Shown one piece after another: positions 17,947 through 26,168 of a stretch of DNA of 64,000 bases (position 1 is its first letter; every line of letters starts with the position of its first letter). The stretch is from Variovorax saccharolyticus. Its GTDB lineage: Bacteria > Pseudomonadota > Gammaproteobacteria > Burkholderiales > Burkholderiaceae_C. The position numbers and the translations under genes are program-made. The notes under the pieces were generated by a model that worked only from the letters and a program-made list of their open reading frames with translations, was not told the DNA's origin and ran no database searches. Location of the stretch: positions 744,001-808,000 of the forward strand of contig NZ_JASZYT010000001.1 of the NCBI RefSeq assembly GCF_030316765.1, written 5' to 3'.

Positions 17947-18282
17947 TCAGGCGATGGCGAGTATCAAGTGCCCGGTCGGCTGGGCGGCGGGCTTGAGCTT
18001 GATTTCAATGTCGTAGCCCAGTCGATTGAGACAGTCCATCAGCTTGCGTTCTGAAAAGTTGGAGAACGCGCCACGCATCAGGGCGGACACCTTGGGTTGG
18101 GAGATGCCCATCCGTTCGGCAGCCTGGTCCTGAGTCAGTTGCAGGCGTTGTATCGCGCGGTTGATTTCGATGGTGAGGCCGGACTTGATCTGGAGTTTCT
18201 CGGCGTCCTGCAACGCCAGATCCGCAAAGACGTTGCCGGAGCTCTCTGTCACCTCGATATCGTCAACGATGCGTTTTTTCAT
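17947..18282 (-). CDS. higA: HigA-type antitoxin, XRE helix-turn-helix
   Basis: 111 residues with a helix-turn-helix of the Xre class (LTQDQAAERMGISQPKVSAL) in its middle and a short beta-like C terminus. It follows and overlaps by 20 nt a RelE/ParE-fold toxin of the Gp49 family, the toxin-first order typical of HigBA. It should neutralise the toxin and repress the pair's promoter. A candidate operator (TTAT-CCC-ATAA) lies upstream of the toxin. Codon use is less GC-biased than in neighbouring genes, which fits horizontal acquisition. Confidence 0.85.
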   Translation of the reverse strand: MKKRIVDDIEVTESSGNVFADLALQDAEKLQIKSGLTIEINRAIQRLQLTQDQAAERMGISQPKVSALMRGAFSNFSERKLMDCLNRLGYDIEIKLKPAAQPTGHLILAIA

Positions 18283-18643
18283 CGCGTAGTTCCTTGATCA
18301 GTGCTTCGGCTGCCTTGAGCCGCATTCGAATGACGTCGATGTCGTGCTTCGGGGTTGCGATGCCGCTTTTGCTTTTCTTCTGAAAGCAATGCAAGACGAA
18401 TACGGCTTCGGGAAATTTGACTGTGTAGACGGCTCGGTAGGTCCCGCCGATATCGCTGTCGACCACCTCCAGGACGCCGGCACCGGCAAAGCCTCGCAAC
18501 ACCTTGGCAGCGGCATGCTGTTGTCCATGTTGGGCAAAGTCGAGGGCGTGGCCAAAGAACCTCCTGATGGAGGGTGGCAAAGCCACCAGATCCTTCTTGC
18601 TGCTGCCGATCCAGAAGAGCCTTCTTGCCGGAGCGAGTGGCAT
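18263..18643 (-). CDS. higB: HigB-type toxin (Gp49/DUF891 family, RelE/ParE superfamily)
   Basis: 126 residues. The pattern YRAVYTVKFPEAVFVLHCFQ followed by KKSKSGIATPKHDID is characteristic of phage Gp49-like host-killing proteins, the HigB branch of RelE mRNA interferases, which cleave mRNA on the ribosome. It overlaps the antitoxin gene by 20 nt. The ATG is the first of the frame and lies beside an AT-rich region with an inverted repeat. The pair stands back-to-back with the SOS-controlled imuA gene, 146 bp apart. Confidence 0.85.
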   Translation of the reverse strand: MPLAPARRLFWIGSSKKDLVALPPSIRRFFGHALDFAQHGQQHAAAKVLRGFAGAGVLEVVDSDIGGTYRAVYTVKFPEAVFVLHCFQKKSKSGIATPKHDIDVIRMRLKAAEALIKELRDEKTHR

Positions 18644-18648
18644 GTAAT

Positions 18649-18659
18649 TTATCCCATAA
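18649..18659. promoter_or_regulatory. Candidate HigA operator
   Basis: TTAT-CCC-ATAA, an 11-bp inverted repeat in an AT-rich patch starting 5 bases upstream of the toxin ATG. Position and symmetry fit autorepression by HigA, but it is short and could be chance. Confidence 0.35.
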
Positions 18660-18760
18660 CTGGAATGAAAGCCGCAACAAAGGGGGTGTTGAGGTCGACG
18701 TCATGCATGCCCCTGCAGGCAAGTCGACATGCAAACAAAAATCCACTGGTTGCAATGATA

Positions 18761-18776
18761 CTGTATAAAAATACAG
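18761..18776. promoter_or_regulatory. LexA-binding SOS box upstream of imuA
   Basis: CTGTATAAAAATACAG fits CTGT-N8-ACAG exactly and is flanked by TA on both sides, matching the full 20-bp enterobacterial consensus outside the AT-rich centre. It ends 13 nt before the imuA ATG, where bound LexA would block transcription of the mutagenesis operon. Confidence 0.9.
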
Positions 18777-18789
18777 TAACTTGATCATC

Positions 18790-19587
18790 ATGGGCCTCCC
18801 TTCCCTCGACCCCTTCTCCTCCTCCGCGCGCCTCAAGGTCTGGCGCGCGGATGAACTGGGCCTGGCCGATGCGCAGGTCATCGGCACCGGCCACGCCGCC
18901 CTCGACGCACAGCTGCCGGGGGGCGGCTGGCCGGTTGGCGCCATGACCGAACTGCTGCAGCCGGCGCCCGAAGCCCATGCCTGGCAACTGCTGCTGCCCG
19001 CCCTGGCGCAGGCGGTGCAGGGCGGCGCCGGCCCGGTGGCGCTGATCGGCGCGCCGCACGAGCCTTTCGGGCCGTCGCTGGCAGCCGGTGGACTGCCGAT
19101 CGAATCGCTGCTGTGGATCCGCAGCGAGGCGCCCGCCGCCCGGCTCTGGGCCTGCGAACAGGCGCTGCGCTGCGCCGACGTGGCCGCCGTGCTGGCCTGG
19201 CTGCCGCAGGCGAGGGTGGGCGAATTGCGGCGGCTGCAGCTGGCGGCGGCGCAGCACGAGTCGCTGCTGTTCGTGTTCCGGCCCGCGAACGCGGCGGCGT
19301 CGACCTCGCCGGCGCGCCTGCGGCTGCAACTGATGGCCTGCGAGGGCGACCGGACGCAGATCGATGTCCACATCCTCAAGCGCCGCGGTCCGCCGCTGGC
19401 TTCGCCGATCCAGCTGCCGGCGCGCAGCCGGCGCATGACGGCGCTGCTGGCCGCGAGCCAGTTGCGGCGCAAGCTGCTGCGGCAGCAAGAAGGCGTGGGG
19501 CAGCCCGGCGAAGGTGCGACGGTGGTGCGCCTCGATATCTTTTCAGGAAAACGGCATGCACTGGATCGCATTGCGTTGGCAGCCTGA
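18790..19587 (+). CDS. imuA: SOS mutasome protein ImuA (RecA-like)
   Basis: 265 residues. A RecA/SulA-related protein without a clear Walker A motif; LDAQLPGGGWPVGAMTELLQ matches the ImuA opening. In other bacteria it works with ImuB and DnaE2 in damage-induced translesion synthesis. ATG 18790 was preferred to the TTG three codons earlier because MGLPSLDPF reads as the usual N terminus. The strong LexA box 13 nt upstream predicts SOS induction. Its 3' end overlaps imuB by 32 nt, so the three genes are probably one transcript. Confidence 0.88.
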   Translation: MGLPSLDPFSSSARLKVWRADELGLADAQVIGTGHAALDAQLPGGGWPVGAMTELLQPAPEAHAWQLLLPALAQAVQGGAGPVALIGAPHEPFGPSLAAGGLPIESLLWIRSEAPAARLWACEQALRCADVAAVLAWLPQARVGELRRLQLAAAQHESLLFVFRPANAAASTSPARLRLQLMACEGDRTQIDVHILKRRGPPLASPIQLPARSRRMTALLAASQLRRKLLRQQEGVGQPGEGATVVRLDIFSGKRHALDRIALAA

Positions 19588-20872
19588 AGAAGTGCAGCTT
19601 CCATCCCACGAAGCCCTCGGCTGGTGGGCCCTGCAGTTCACCCCGCGCGTCGCCTGGGTCGACGAAGCCCTGCTGCTCGAGGTGTCGGCCTGCGAGCGCC
19701 TGTGGGGCGGACGGCTGGGCCTGATGCGGCAGATCGCCAGCCTCAACCCCGCGGCGCCGGTGCGCGTGCAGCAGGCCCAGGGCGCGACCAGCCTGGTGGC
19801 GCTGGCCCGGCTGCGGATGTTCGCGCGCGGCCAGCAGCCGCCGGCCGACCTGCCCGCGGACCTGCCGCTCGACACGCTGAGCGCCGCGCACGCGCACCTC
19901 GACGTGCTGGCGCACCTGGGCTGCCGCACCTGGGGCGAGGTGGCGGCGCTGCCGCGCGGCGGCCTCACGCGCCGCTTCGGCAAGGAACTGCGCGCGGCGC
20001 TCGATGCAGCCTGGGGCCTGGGTCCCGAAAGCCATCGCTGGCTCACGCTGCCCGACGCGTTCGAGCAGAAGCTCGAACTGCCCGCGCTGGCCGAGGGCGC
20101 CAGCGAGCTCATGTGGTCGGCCAACCGGCTGCTCGCGGCGCTGTCGATCTGGCTGCGCGCCCGGCAGCGCGGCGCGGTGTCGATCGAGCTGCAATGGACG
20201 CTCGACCTCAAGCGCTTCAACGGCGTCGACCTGCCGCCGCACCAGCAGATCGTGGTTCGCACGGCCGAGCCGACCCAGGACATGGCGCACCTGCGCCGCC
20301 TGATGGCCGAGAAACTCGCGCTCACCACGCTGGCCGCACCGGCGAGCTGGCTGCGCCTGCGCACGCTCGACACCACGCCCTGGGCCGGCGCCAGCACCAG
20401 CTTCCTGCCCGAGGACAACCGCAAGGGCGACAAGCTGCACGAACTGGTCGAGCGGCTCAGCGCGCGGCTCGGCCCGCAGCAGGTGCTGCGGGCGGTGGCG
20501 CAGGCCGATCACCGGCCCGAGCGCCGGCAGTCCTGGCAGCCGGCGCTGCGCACGGCGGGCAAGGCCGCGGCGGCGCCAGCGCCATCTCCGGCCGATGCGA
20601 TCTACCCGGCGTGGCTGCTGCCCGAACCCCTGCGCCTCGAGATGGACGGCGAGCGTCCGTGCTGGCGCGGGCCGCTGCGCAAGCTGATCGGGCCCCAGCG
20701 GGTCGAGGCCGGCTGGTGGGGCGGCGTGGGGGAGGGCGGCCATCCCGCGGTGCGCGACTACTACGTCGCCGAGAGCCCCGAAGCCGGCCTGGTCTGGATC
20801 TTCCGCGAGCGCCCCACGGCCTGCTTTTCGGAGGGCGAGGTGCGCTGGTACCTGCAAGGCCTCTATGCCTGA
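19556..20872 (+). CDS. imuB: Y-family polymerase-like protein ImuB
   Basis: 438 residues, related to DinB/UmuC polymerases. It begins directly with the palm (MHWIALRW), and the usual N-terminal acidic motif (DxDxF) is missing, as expected for ImuB, which is a non-catalytic adaptor binding the beta clamp. A helix-hairpin-helix-like thumb (LGCRTWGEVAALPRGGLTRR) and a C-terminal little-finger-like region follow. The ATG has AGGA 8 nt upstream. It overlaps imuA by 32 nt and dnaE2 by 8 nt, indicating translational coupling. Confidence 0.88.
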   Translation: MHWIALRWQPEEVQLPSHEALGWWALQFTPRVAWVDEALLLEVSACERLWGGRLGLMRQIASLNPAAPVRVQQAQGATSLVALARLRMFARGQQPPADLPADLPLDTLSAAHAHLDVLAHLGCRTWGEVAALPRGGLTRRFGKELRAALDAAWGLGPESHRWLTLPDAFEQKLELPALAEGASELMWSANRLLAALSIWLRARQRGAVSIELQWTLDLKRFNGVDLPPHQQIVVRTAEPTQDMAHLRRLMAEKLALTTLAAPASWLRLRTLDTTPWAGASTSFLPEDNRKGDKLHELVERLSARLGPQQVLRAVAQADHRPERRQSWQPALRTAGKAAAAPAPSPADAIYPAWLLPEPLRLEMDGERPCWRGPLRKLIGPQRVEAGWWGGVGEGGHPAVRDYYVAESPEAGLVWIFRERPTACFSEGEVRWYLQGLYA

Positions 20873-23800
20873 ACTCAGCGACAAGAAGACGCGCTCGCTC
20901 ACGCTCGGCGAAGTGCACCCGCTGCCGCAGCGGCACAAGCCCGCGCCGGGCCTGCCGGGCTATGCCGAGCTGCATTGCCTCACGAACTTCAACTTCCAGC
21001 GCGGCGCCTCCACGCCCGAGGAACTGGTGGAACGCGCCTATCACCTGGGCTATGCGGCGCTCGCGATCACCGACGAATGCTCGGTCGCCGGCGTGGTGCG
21101 CGCCCATGTCGGCCTGCGCGAACTGCCGGCCAAGCTCGATGCCTACGAGCGCGAACATCCCGAAGAGCCGCCGATCCCGCGCAACCCGGATTTCCGGCTG
21201 CTGTTCGGCAGCGAGTTCCGCTTCGAGCGCTTCCGGCTGGTGGTGATCGCCAACGACACCGAGGGCTGGGGCAACCTCTGCGAGTTCATCACGGCGGCGC
21301 GCAACACCGAGCTGCCGAAAGGCGAGTACCGCGTGAGCTGGGAGGGCAGCGAGGTGGCCTCGCTGCAGCACTGCCAGATCCTCTTCGTGCCCGATCGAAA
21401 GCCCGGCGAGGCCATCGATGCCGACACGCTGCACGACGACCTGACGGCCGCCAGGGCGCTGTTCGGCGACAGTCTCTGGCTGGCCCTGGAGATGCTCAAC
21501 GAACTCGACGACGACCTCTGGTTCGTTGCGCTCGTCGAGGCCGGCCGGCGGGCCGGCGTGCCGCTGGTGGCGGCCGGCGACGTCCGCATGCATTCGCGGG
21601 CGCGCAAGCCGCTGCACGACGTGCTGACCGCGGTGCGCGAAGGCCGGACCGTGGCCGAATGCGGCTTCGCGCTGCAGTCCAATGCCGAGCGCTATCTGCG
21701 CCCGCGGGTGCGGCTGGCCGGGCTCTACATGGCCGAGATGCTCGCCAGCACCCTCGTCGTGGCCGATCGCTGCCGCTTCGATCCCGAGGTGATCCGCGAG
21801 AACTACAAGTACCCGCTCGAAAGCGTCGGCACCGGCGAGACGCCGGCGCAGACGCTGGCACGCAAGACCTGGGAAGGAGCGCTCGAGAGGTACCCGCTCG
21901 AGAGATTCGCCGCGGGCATTCCGGAGCGCGTGTGCCGGCAGGTCCAGCGCGAACTCGCGCTGATCCACGAGCTCGGCTACGAGATGTTCTTCCTCACGGT
22001 CGAGGACATCGTGCGCTTCGCGCGCTCGCAGGGCATCCTGTGCCAGGGCCGCGGCTCCTCGGCCAACTCGGCGGTCTGCTATTGCCTGGGCATCACCGCG
22101 ATCGATCCCGAAAAAGGCACGCTGCTGTTCGAGCGCTTCCTGAGCCGCCATCGCCGCGAGCCGCCCGACATCGATGTCGACTTCGAGCACCAGCGGCGCG
22201 AAGTGGTCATCCAGTACATCTACGACAAGTACGGCCGCGATCGGGCCGCCATCGCCGCGGTCGTGATCTGCTATCGCTCTCGCAGCGCATTGCGCGACGT
22301 CGGCAAGGCGCTCGGCATCGACGCCCGGCTGGTCGACGAATTCGCCAAGGACCACTACTGGTTCGACGAGACCGTGCTCGGCGAGCAGCTGCAGGCGGCG
22401 GCCGAGCGCGCGGGCGTGCAGGAAGACGCGCTCAGGCTGCAGCAGTGGATCGATCTCACCGTCAGCCTCAAGGGCTTCCCGCGCCACCTGAGCCAGCATG
22501 TGGGCGGCTTCGTGCTGACCCACACCCGGCTCACCCGCCTGGTGCCGGTCGAGAAGGCGTCGATGAAAGACCGCTCGGTGATCCAGTGGGAGAAGGACGA
22601 CCTCGAGGCCATCGGCATGCTCAAGGTCGACGTGCTCGCGCTCGGCATGCTGAGCGCCATCCGCCGCGGGCTCGAGCTCATGAACCGCTGGCGCGGCAGC
22701 ACGATCGAGATGCACCAGGTGCCGAACGACGATCCGAAGGTGTTCGACATGGTCTGCGACGCCGACACGGTCGGCGTGTTCCAGATCGAGAGCCGGGCCC
22801 AGATGTCGATGCTGCCGCGCCTGAAGCCACGCACCTACGAAGACCTGGTGATCGAGGTCGCGATCGTGCGGCCCGGGCCGATACAAGGCGGCATGGTGCA
22901 CCCCTACCTGAAGCAGCGCGAGCGGGTGAGCAAGGGGCTGGCGATCCACTACGAGAAGGAAGAGCTGCGGCCCGCGCTGGAGCGCACGTTGGGGGTGCCG
23001 ATCTTCCAGGAGCAGGTGATGCAGATCGCGATGATCGCGGCCGAGTTCACGGCCGACGAGGCCGACCAGCTGCGCCGCGCGATGGCGGCCTGGAAGCGCA
23101 AGGGCGGCCTCGGCAAGTTCCACGACAAGCTCGTCGAGGGCATGGTCGGGCGGGGCTATCAGCGCAGCTTCGCCGAGGCGATCTTCAAGCAGATCCTCGG
23201 CTTCGGCGACTACGGCTTTCCCGAAAGCCATGCGGCCAGCTTCGCGCTGCTGGTCTGCGTCAGCGCCTGGCTCAAGCGCCACGAACCGGCCTGCTTCCTG
23301 GCTGCGCTGCTCGATGCCCAGCCGATGGGCTTCTACAGCCCGTCGCAGCTGGTGCAGGATGCGCGACGCCATGGCGTCGAGGTGCGGCCGGTCGACGTCA
23401 CGGCCAGCGACATGGACAGCACGCTCGAGGCGCGCGCCCCCGATGCGCCGCGCATGCCGCCCGGCACCGATGCGCGCCATGCCGAGCGCCTGGGCAACGA
23501 CAACCCGCCGGCCGTGCGGCTGGGCCTGAAGCGCGTGGCCAGCCTCAGCGAGGCGGGTGCGAAGCGCCTGCTGGCGGCACGCGCCCAGGCGCCCTTCACC
23601 AGCACCGAAGACCTGGCGCTGCGGGCCGAACTCGATGCCCGGGACATGGCGGCGCTGGCCGCGGCCGATGCCTTGATGTCGCTCTCGGGCCATCGCCGCC
23701 AGCAGGTGTGGGAGGCGACCGCGCAGCGCCGCGCGCCGGCCCTGCTCAAGGGCGTGCCGATCGACGAGCCGGCCTTGCAGTTGCCGCCCGCGCCCGAGGG

Positions 23801-24230
23801 CGAGGAGATCGTCGGCGACTACGCTTCGCTCGGCCTCACGCTGCGCCGCCATCCGCTGGCGCTGCTGCGTTCGCGGCTGGCGCGGATGCGGCTCATGAGC
23901 GCCGAGCAGCTGCGCCCGCTGCCCAGCGGCCAGACCGTGCGCGCCTGCGGCATCGTCAAGGGCCGCCAGCGTCCGCAGACCGCCAACGGCACGATCTTCG
24001 TCACGCTCGAGGACGAGACCGGCAACGTCAACGTGATCGTCTGGAGCCACGTGGTCGAGGCTTGGCGCGAGCCGCTGCTCAAGTCGCAGTTGCTGGCGGT
24101 GCAGGGCACCTGGCAGCGCGATGTCGACAGCGGCGGCGAGGTGCGCCATCTGGTGGCGACCGGCTTCAAGGACCTCACGCCCTTGCTCGGGCGGTTGGCG
24201 CAGAGCAACACCAGCCGAGACTTCCACTGA
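20865..24230 (+). CDS. dnaE2: Error-prone DNA polymerase III alpha subunit DnaE2
   Basis: 1121 residues, a C-family polymerase. An N-terminal PHP domain (AELHCLTNFNFQRGAS at about 35-50), the catalytic aspartates in PPDIDVDF (about 433-440), HQ/HVGG and FPESHAASFALL finger motifs, helix-hairpin-helix (LGLKRVASLSEAGAKRL) and a C-terminal OB fold (GTIFVTLEDETGNVNVIVW). Shorter than replicative DnaE and lacking its C-terminal tau-binding part. It carries out translesion synthesis with ImuA/ImuB after SOS induction. The normal dnaE is also in the window (59915-63415). Confidence 0.95.
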   Translation: MPELSDKKTRSLTLGEVHPLPQRHKPAPGLPGYAELHCLTNFNFQRGASTPEELVERAYHLGYAALAITDECSVAGVVRAHVGLRELPAKLDAYEREHPEEPPIPRNPDFRLLFGSEFRFERFRLVVIANDTEGWGNLCEFITAARNTELPKGEYRVSWEGSEVASLQHCQILFVPDRKPGEAIDADTLHDDLTAARALFGDSLWLALEMLNELDDDLWFVALVEAGRRAGVPLVAAGDVRMHSRARKPLHDVLTAVREGRTVAECGFALQSNAERYLRPRVRLAGLYMAEMLASTLVVADRCRFDPEVIRENYKYPLESVGTGETPAQTLARKTWEGALERYPLERFAAGIPERVCRQVQRELALIHELGYEMFFLTVEDIVRFARSQGILCQGRGSSANSAVCYCLGITAIDPEKGTLLFERFLSRHRREPPDIDVDFEHQRREVVIQYIYDKYGRDRAAIAAVVICYRSRSALRDVGKALGIDARLVDEFAKDHYWFDETVLGEQLQAAAERAGVQEDALRLQQWIDLTVSLKGFPRHLSQHVGGFVLTHTRLTRLVPVEKASMKDRSVIQWEKDDLEAIGMLKVDVLALGMLSAIRRGLELMNRWRGSTIEMHQVPNDDPKVFDMVCDADTVGVFQIESRAQMSMLPRLKPRTYEDLVIEVAIVRPGPIQGGMVHPYLKQRERVSKGLAIHYEKEELRPALERTLGVPIFQEQVMQIAMIAAEFTADEADQLRRAMAAWKRKGGLGKFHDKLVEGMVGRGYQRSFAEAIFKQILGFGDYGFPESHAASFALLVCVSAWLKRHEPACFLAALLDAQPMGFYSPSQLVQDARRHGVEVRPVDVTASDMDSTLEARAPDAPRMPPGTDARHAERLGNDNPPAVRLGLKRVASLSEAGAKRLLAARAQAPFTSTEDLALRAELDARDMAALAAADALMSLSGHRRQQVWEATAQRRAPALLKGVPIDEPALQLPPAPEGEEIVGDYASLGLTLRRHPLALLRSRLARMRLMSAEQLRPLPSGQTVRACGIVKGRQRPQTANGTIFVTLEDETGNVNVIVWSHVVEAWREPLLKSQLLAVQGTWQRDVDSGGEVRHLVATGFKDLTPLLGRLAQSNTSRDFH

Positions 24231-24335
24231 ACGCCGATTCGCCCCTTGCTTTGATGCGAATGACGCATCAATGTACGGCACCGATTTCATCGCTGAACGA
24301 GCCGGAGCAGGCATAGCATCGATGCACGGAGTGCA

Positions 24336-24506
24336 ATGATGACCGCCAAGCTTCAACAACCGGATTCCGACACCATCGCCGAGTTTTTCCAGCGCAGCGT
24401 CGAGCACAGGTACCGCGACTGGGACCTGTGCGCCAACCTCGCGCACTGGGCCAGCGTGTCTGCAGGCATCGCGCTGATGCTCGCCGCCGGCCTCGACCTG
24501 TTCTGA
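24336..24506 (+). CDS. Small protein, 56 residues, one membrane helix
   Basis: Starts ATGATG with GGAG 4-7 nt upstream. The N-terminal half is charged (EFFQRSVEHRYRDWD) and the end is one hydrophobic helix (about 38-54, SAGIALMLAAGL). Third codon positions are almost all G or C, like true genes of this genome, and a hairpin follows the stop after 4 nt. It is not part of the dnaE2 frame and lies 105 bp downstream. No family was recognised. The tail suggests a single-pass membrane protein with a cytoplasmic N terminus. Confidence 0.65.
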   Translation: MMTAKLQQPDSDTIAEFFQRSVEHRYRDWDLCANLAHWASVSAGIALMLAAGLDLF

Positions 24507-24510
24507 AAAG

Positions 24511-24528
24511 CCCGCGAAGCGTCGCGGG
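24511..24528 (+). terminator. Hairpin after the 56-residue gene
   Basis: CCCGCGA-AGCG-TCGCGGG is a perfect 7-bp stem with a four-base loop beginning 4 nt after the stop; only a weak T content (GGTTCG) follows. Probable transcript end, not a canonical terminator. Confidence 0.45.
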
Positions 24529-24567
24529 GTTCGACATCGGCCGACTTCTTTTCGCTAATCTTCGGCG

Positions 24568-25485
24568 ATGACCGCATTCGCCTCGCCGCGTGTGGATGCC
24601 GGCGCCCCCATTGGGCCGCCGCCGCCCGCACCCGATCTTCCGACCCCACCGCCGCCGGTCCAGCCACCGCCCGCACCGGCGGTCGACCCGCCGGCGATCG
24701 ATCCGCCGCAGGTCGAGCCCGGCGCCCCGCCACCGATCGCGGATCCGCCGCCGGGCGCGCTGGCGCTCGGCCGGCTGCATGCGCGGCGGCTGCGCGAGAT
24801 CCATCGGTCTGCGGGCTGGCCCTGCGGCGATGCGGTCGAGGTCGACCTGCTGGCCGCGGGCCTGCTCGAGCGCCTGCGCTCGTCGCAAGGCCATGAAACC
24901 CTGCGCCTCAGCGATGCCGGCATCGGGCAGCTGGCGCGCACGCAGGTCGTCAACCGGGCGGCGCTGTCGCGGCACGAGGCGCTGGTCGAGCAGGTCGCGC
25001 GCGAGATGACGCGCGCCGGCCGCATCGCCTGGCGCGGCCTGAGCCTGCGGGCCCGACTGGCCGGTGCAGCCGAGGGCGACAAGCTGCGCTGGTGCATCGC
25101 GCGGCCCGATGTCTTCTCGATCCGCAACACCAGCGTCGAGGCCTATGCGCAGCCGATCGTGCACGAGGTCAAGGTCAACCGGGCCGACCTGCTGAGCGAT
25201 CTGCGCAAGCCCGACAAGCGCGCGGCCTACCTGGATCTCGGCGGCGAGTGCTGGTACGTGCTGGGCTGCGACGCCAAGGGGCGTCCGATCGGCGAGCCGG
25301 AGGAGATCCCGCCGGAGTGCGGGGTGCTTGTCGCCCGGCAGGGGCGGCTGGTGGTGGCCCGTTCGGCAGTGCACCGTGCCTTGCCGCGCATGCCTTTCGC
25401 CGTCTGGATGGCGCTGGCCAAGGCCCAGCCCGTGGCCGGCTTCGACGACGAGGTTCAGGGGTTGCTGAACGGCATCGACGTCTGA
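24568..25485 (+). CDS. Proline-rich protein with restriction-endonuclease-like (MmcB-like) C-terminal domain
   Basis: 305 residues. Residues 15-70 are a proline/alanine-rich, probably disordered tail. About 90-150 resembles a winged-helix or DNA-binding segment. About 165-240 has the PD-(D/E)XK look: RPDVFSIRN, then HEVKVNRADLLSDLRKPDKR (E-x-K pair) and a Tyr/Trp-rich strand (ECWYVLGCD), as in MmcB-related DNA repair proteins. It may process damaged DNA, and it follows the dnaE2 mutagenesis operon, but the function is inferred. Start ATG chosen as first in frame. Confidence 0.65.
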   Translation: MTAFASPRVDAGAPIGPPPPAPDLPTPPPPVQPPPAPAVDPPAIDPPQVEPGAPPPIADPPPGALALGRLHARRLREIHRSAGWPCGDAVEVDLLAAGLLERLRSSQGHETLRLSDAGIGQLARTQVVNRAALSRHEALVEQVAREMTRAGRIAWRGLSLRARLAGAAEGDKLRWCIARPDVFSIRNTSVEAYAQPIVHEVKVNRADLLSDLRKPDKRAAYLDLGGECWYVLGCDAKGRPIGEPEEIPPECGVLVARQGRLVVARSAVHRALPRMPFAVWMALAKAQPVAGFDDEVQGLLNGIDV

Positions 25486-25494
25486 ACGGCGGGT

Positions 25495-25896
25495 TCAGCG
25501 CAGGTAGTCGCCGCTGGCCTCCGGCTGGAACAGGATCTCGGCGACCTGGGCGCCGCCTTCTGCGCCGCCGGGCATCCGCCACCTGGCGACGGCCCCGGTC
25601 CTCAAGCCGAGCAGGCTGGTGCCGACCGGCGACAACACCGAGACCAGGCCGGTGCCGGGAGCGGCGTCGCGCGGATAGCAAAGCGTCAGTTCCTGGCGCC
25701 GGCCCGTATCGGCATCGATGATCGAGAACTGCGAGTTCATCGTGATGACGTCGGGCGCGATCTCGCGGGAGTCCACCACGTCGGTGGCGTCCAGCAAGGC
25801 CTCGAGGGCGGGAAGGGAAGTTCCGTCGATCAGCTTGCTGAGGCGAAGGTGGTCGAGCTCGGTGAGCAGGCGCTCGCCATGGGGGGTGTCTGGCAC
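25495..25896 (-). CDS. Rnk-like GreA/GreB-family transcription factor
   Basis: 133 residues. The C-terminal half is the FKBP-like GreA/B domain (ELTLCYPRDAAPGTGLVSVL, then SPVGTSLLGLRTGA), and the N-terminal half is a short coiled coil (LLTELDHLRLSKLI), as in Rnk, which binds RNA polymerase and affects nucleoside diphosphate kinase in some species. The GTG start has GGAG 6 nt before it; the TTG four codons upstream overlaps that ribosome site and is less likely. It converges on the endonuclease-like gene, 9 bp apart. Confidence 0.8.
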   Translation of the reverse strand: MPDTPHGERLLTELDHLRLSKLIDGTSLPALEALLDATDVVDSREIAPDVITMNSQFSIIDADTGRRQELTLCYPRDAAPGTGLVSVLSPVGTSLLGLRTGAVARWRMPGGAEGGAQVAEILFQPEASGDYLR

Positions 25897-26168
25897 GAAA
25901 TACTCCAATCGAGGGCGGCCGGCCGATGGCGGCGACGGTCGCTGAGGCGCGGGGCAGAGGCGCCCGGCGATCGATGGTTTGCGCTAGAAGGGGGAAGGGG
26001 TGGATCGCCGGGCCGAGGAGTCTGCAGCGGGCTCGCGCAGTCCGGGCGGCGTCAGTTTTCGGTCCCGCGCCGGCGTGCGAAGGCCGGCCGCGAAGGCGGC
26101 AGCCGCTGCACTGATGTCGGTGCGATGGGAGATCGGGGGGACCATTGGCGGCGATTGTAGGGGCTCGT

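Noticed and set aside
20975..24316. 1113-residue plus-strand frame inside dnaE2 in another phase
   Set aside because: Arg/Ala/Gly-rich translation with no motif; the other phase encodes DnaE2.
20457..24446. 1329-residue minus-strand frame over dnaE2
   Set aside because: Antisense to a polymerase with all catalytic motifs; long frames on the opposite strand are expected at this GC content.
25897..26168. Search for an RNA gene or mobile remnant between the Rnk-like and glycosyltransferase genes
   Set aside because: About 270 bases with no convincing hairpin series, no tRNA and no coding frame with proper codon bias.
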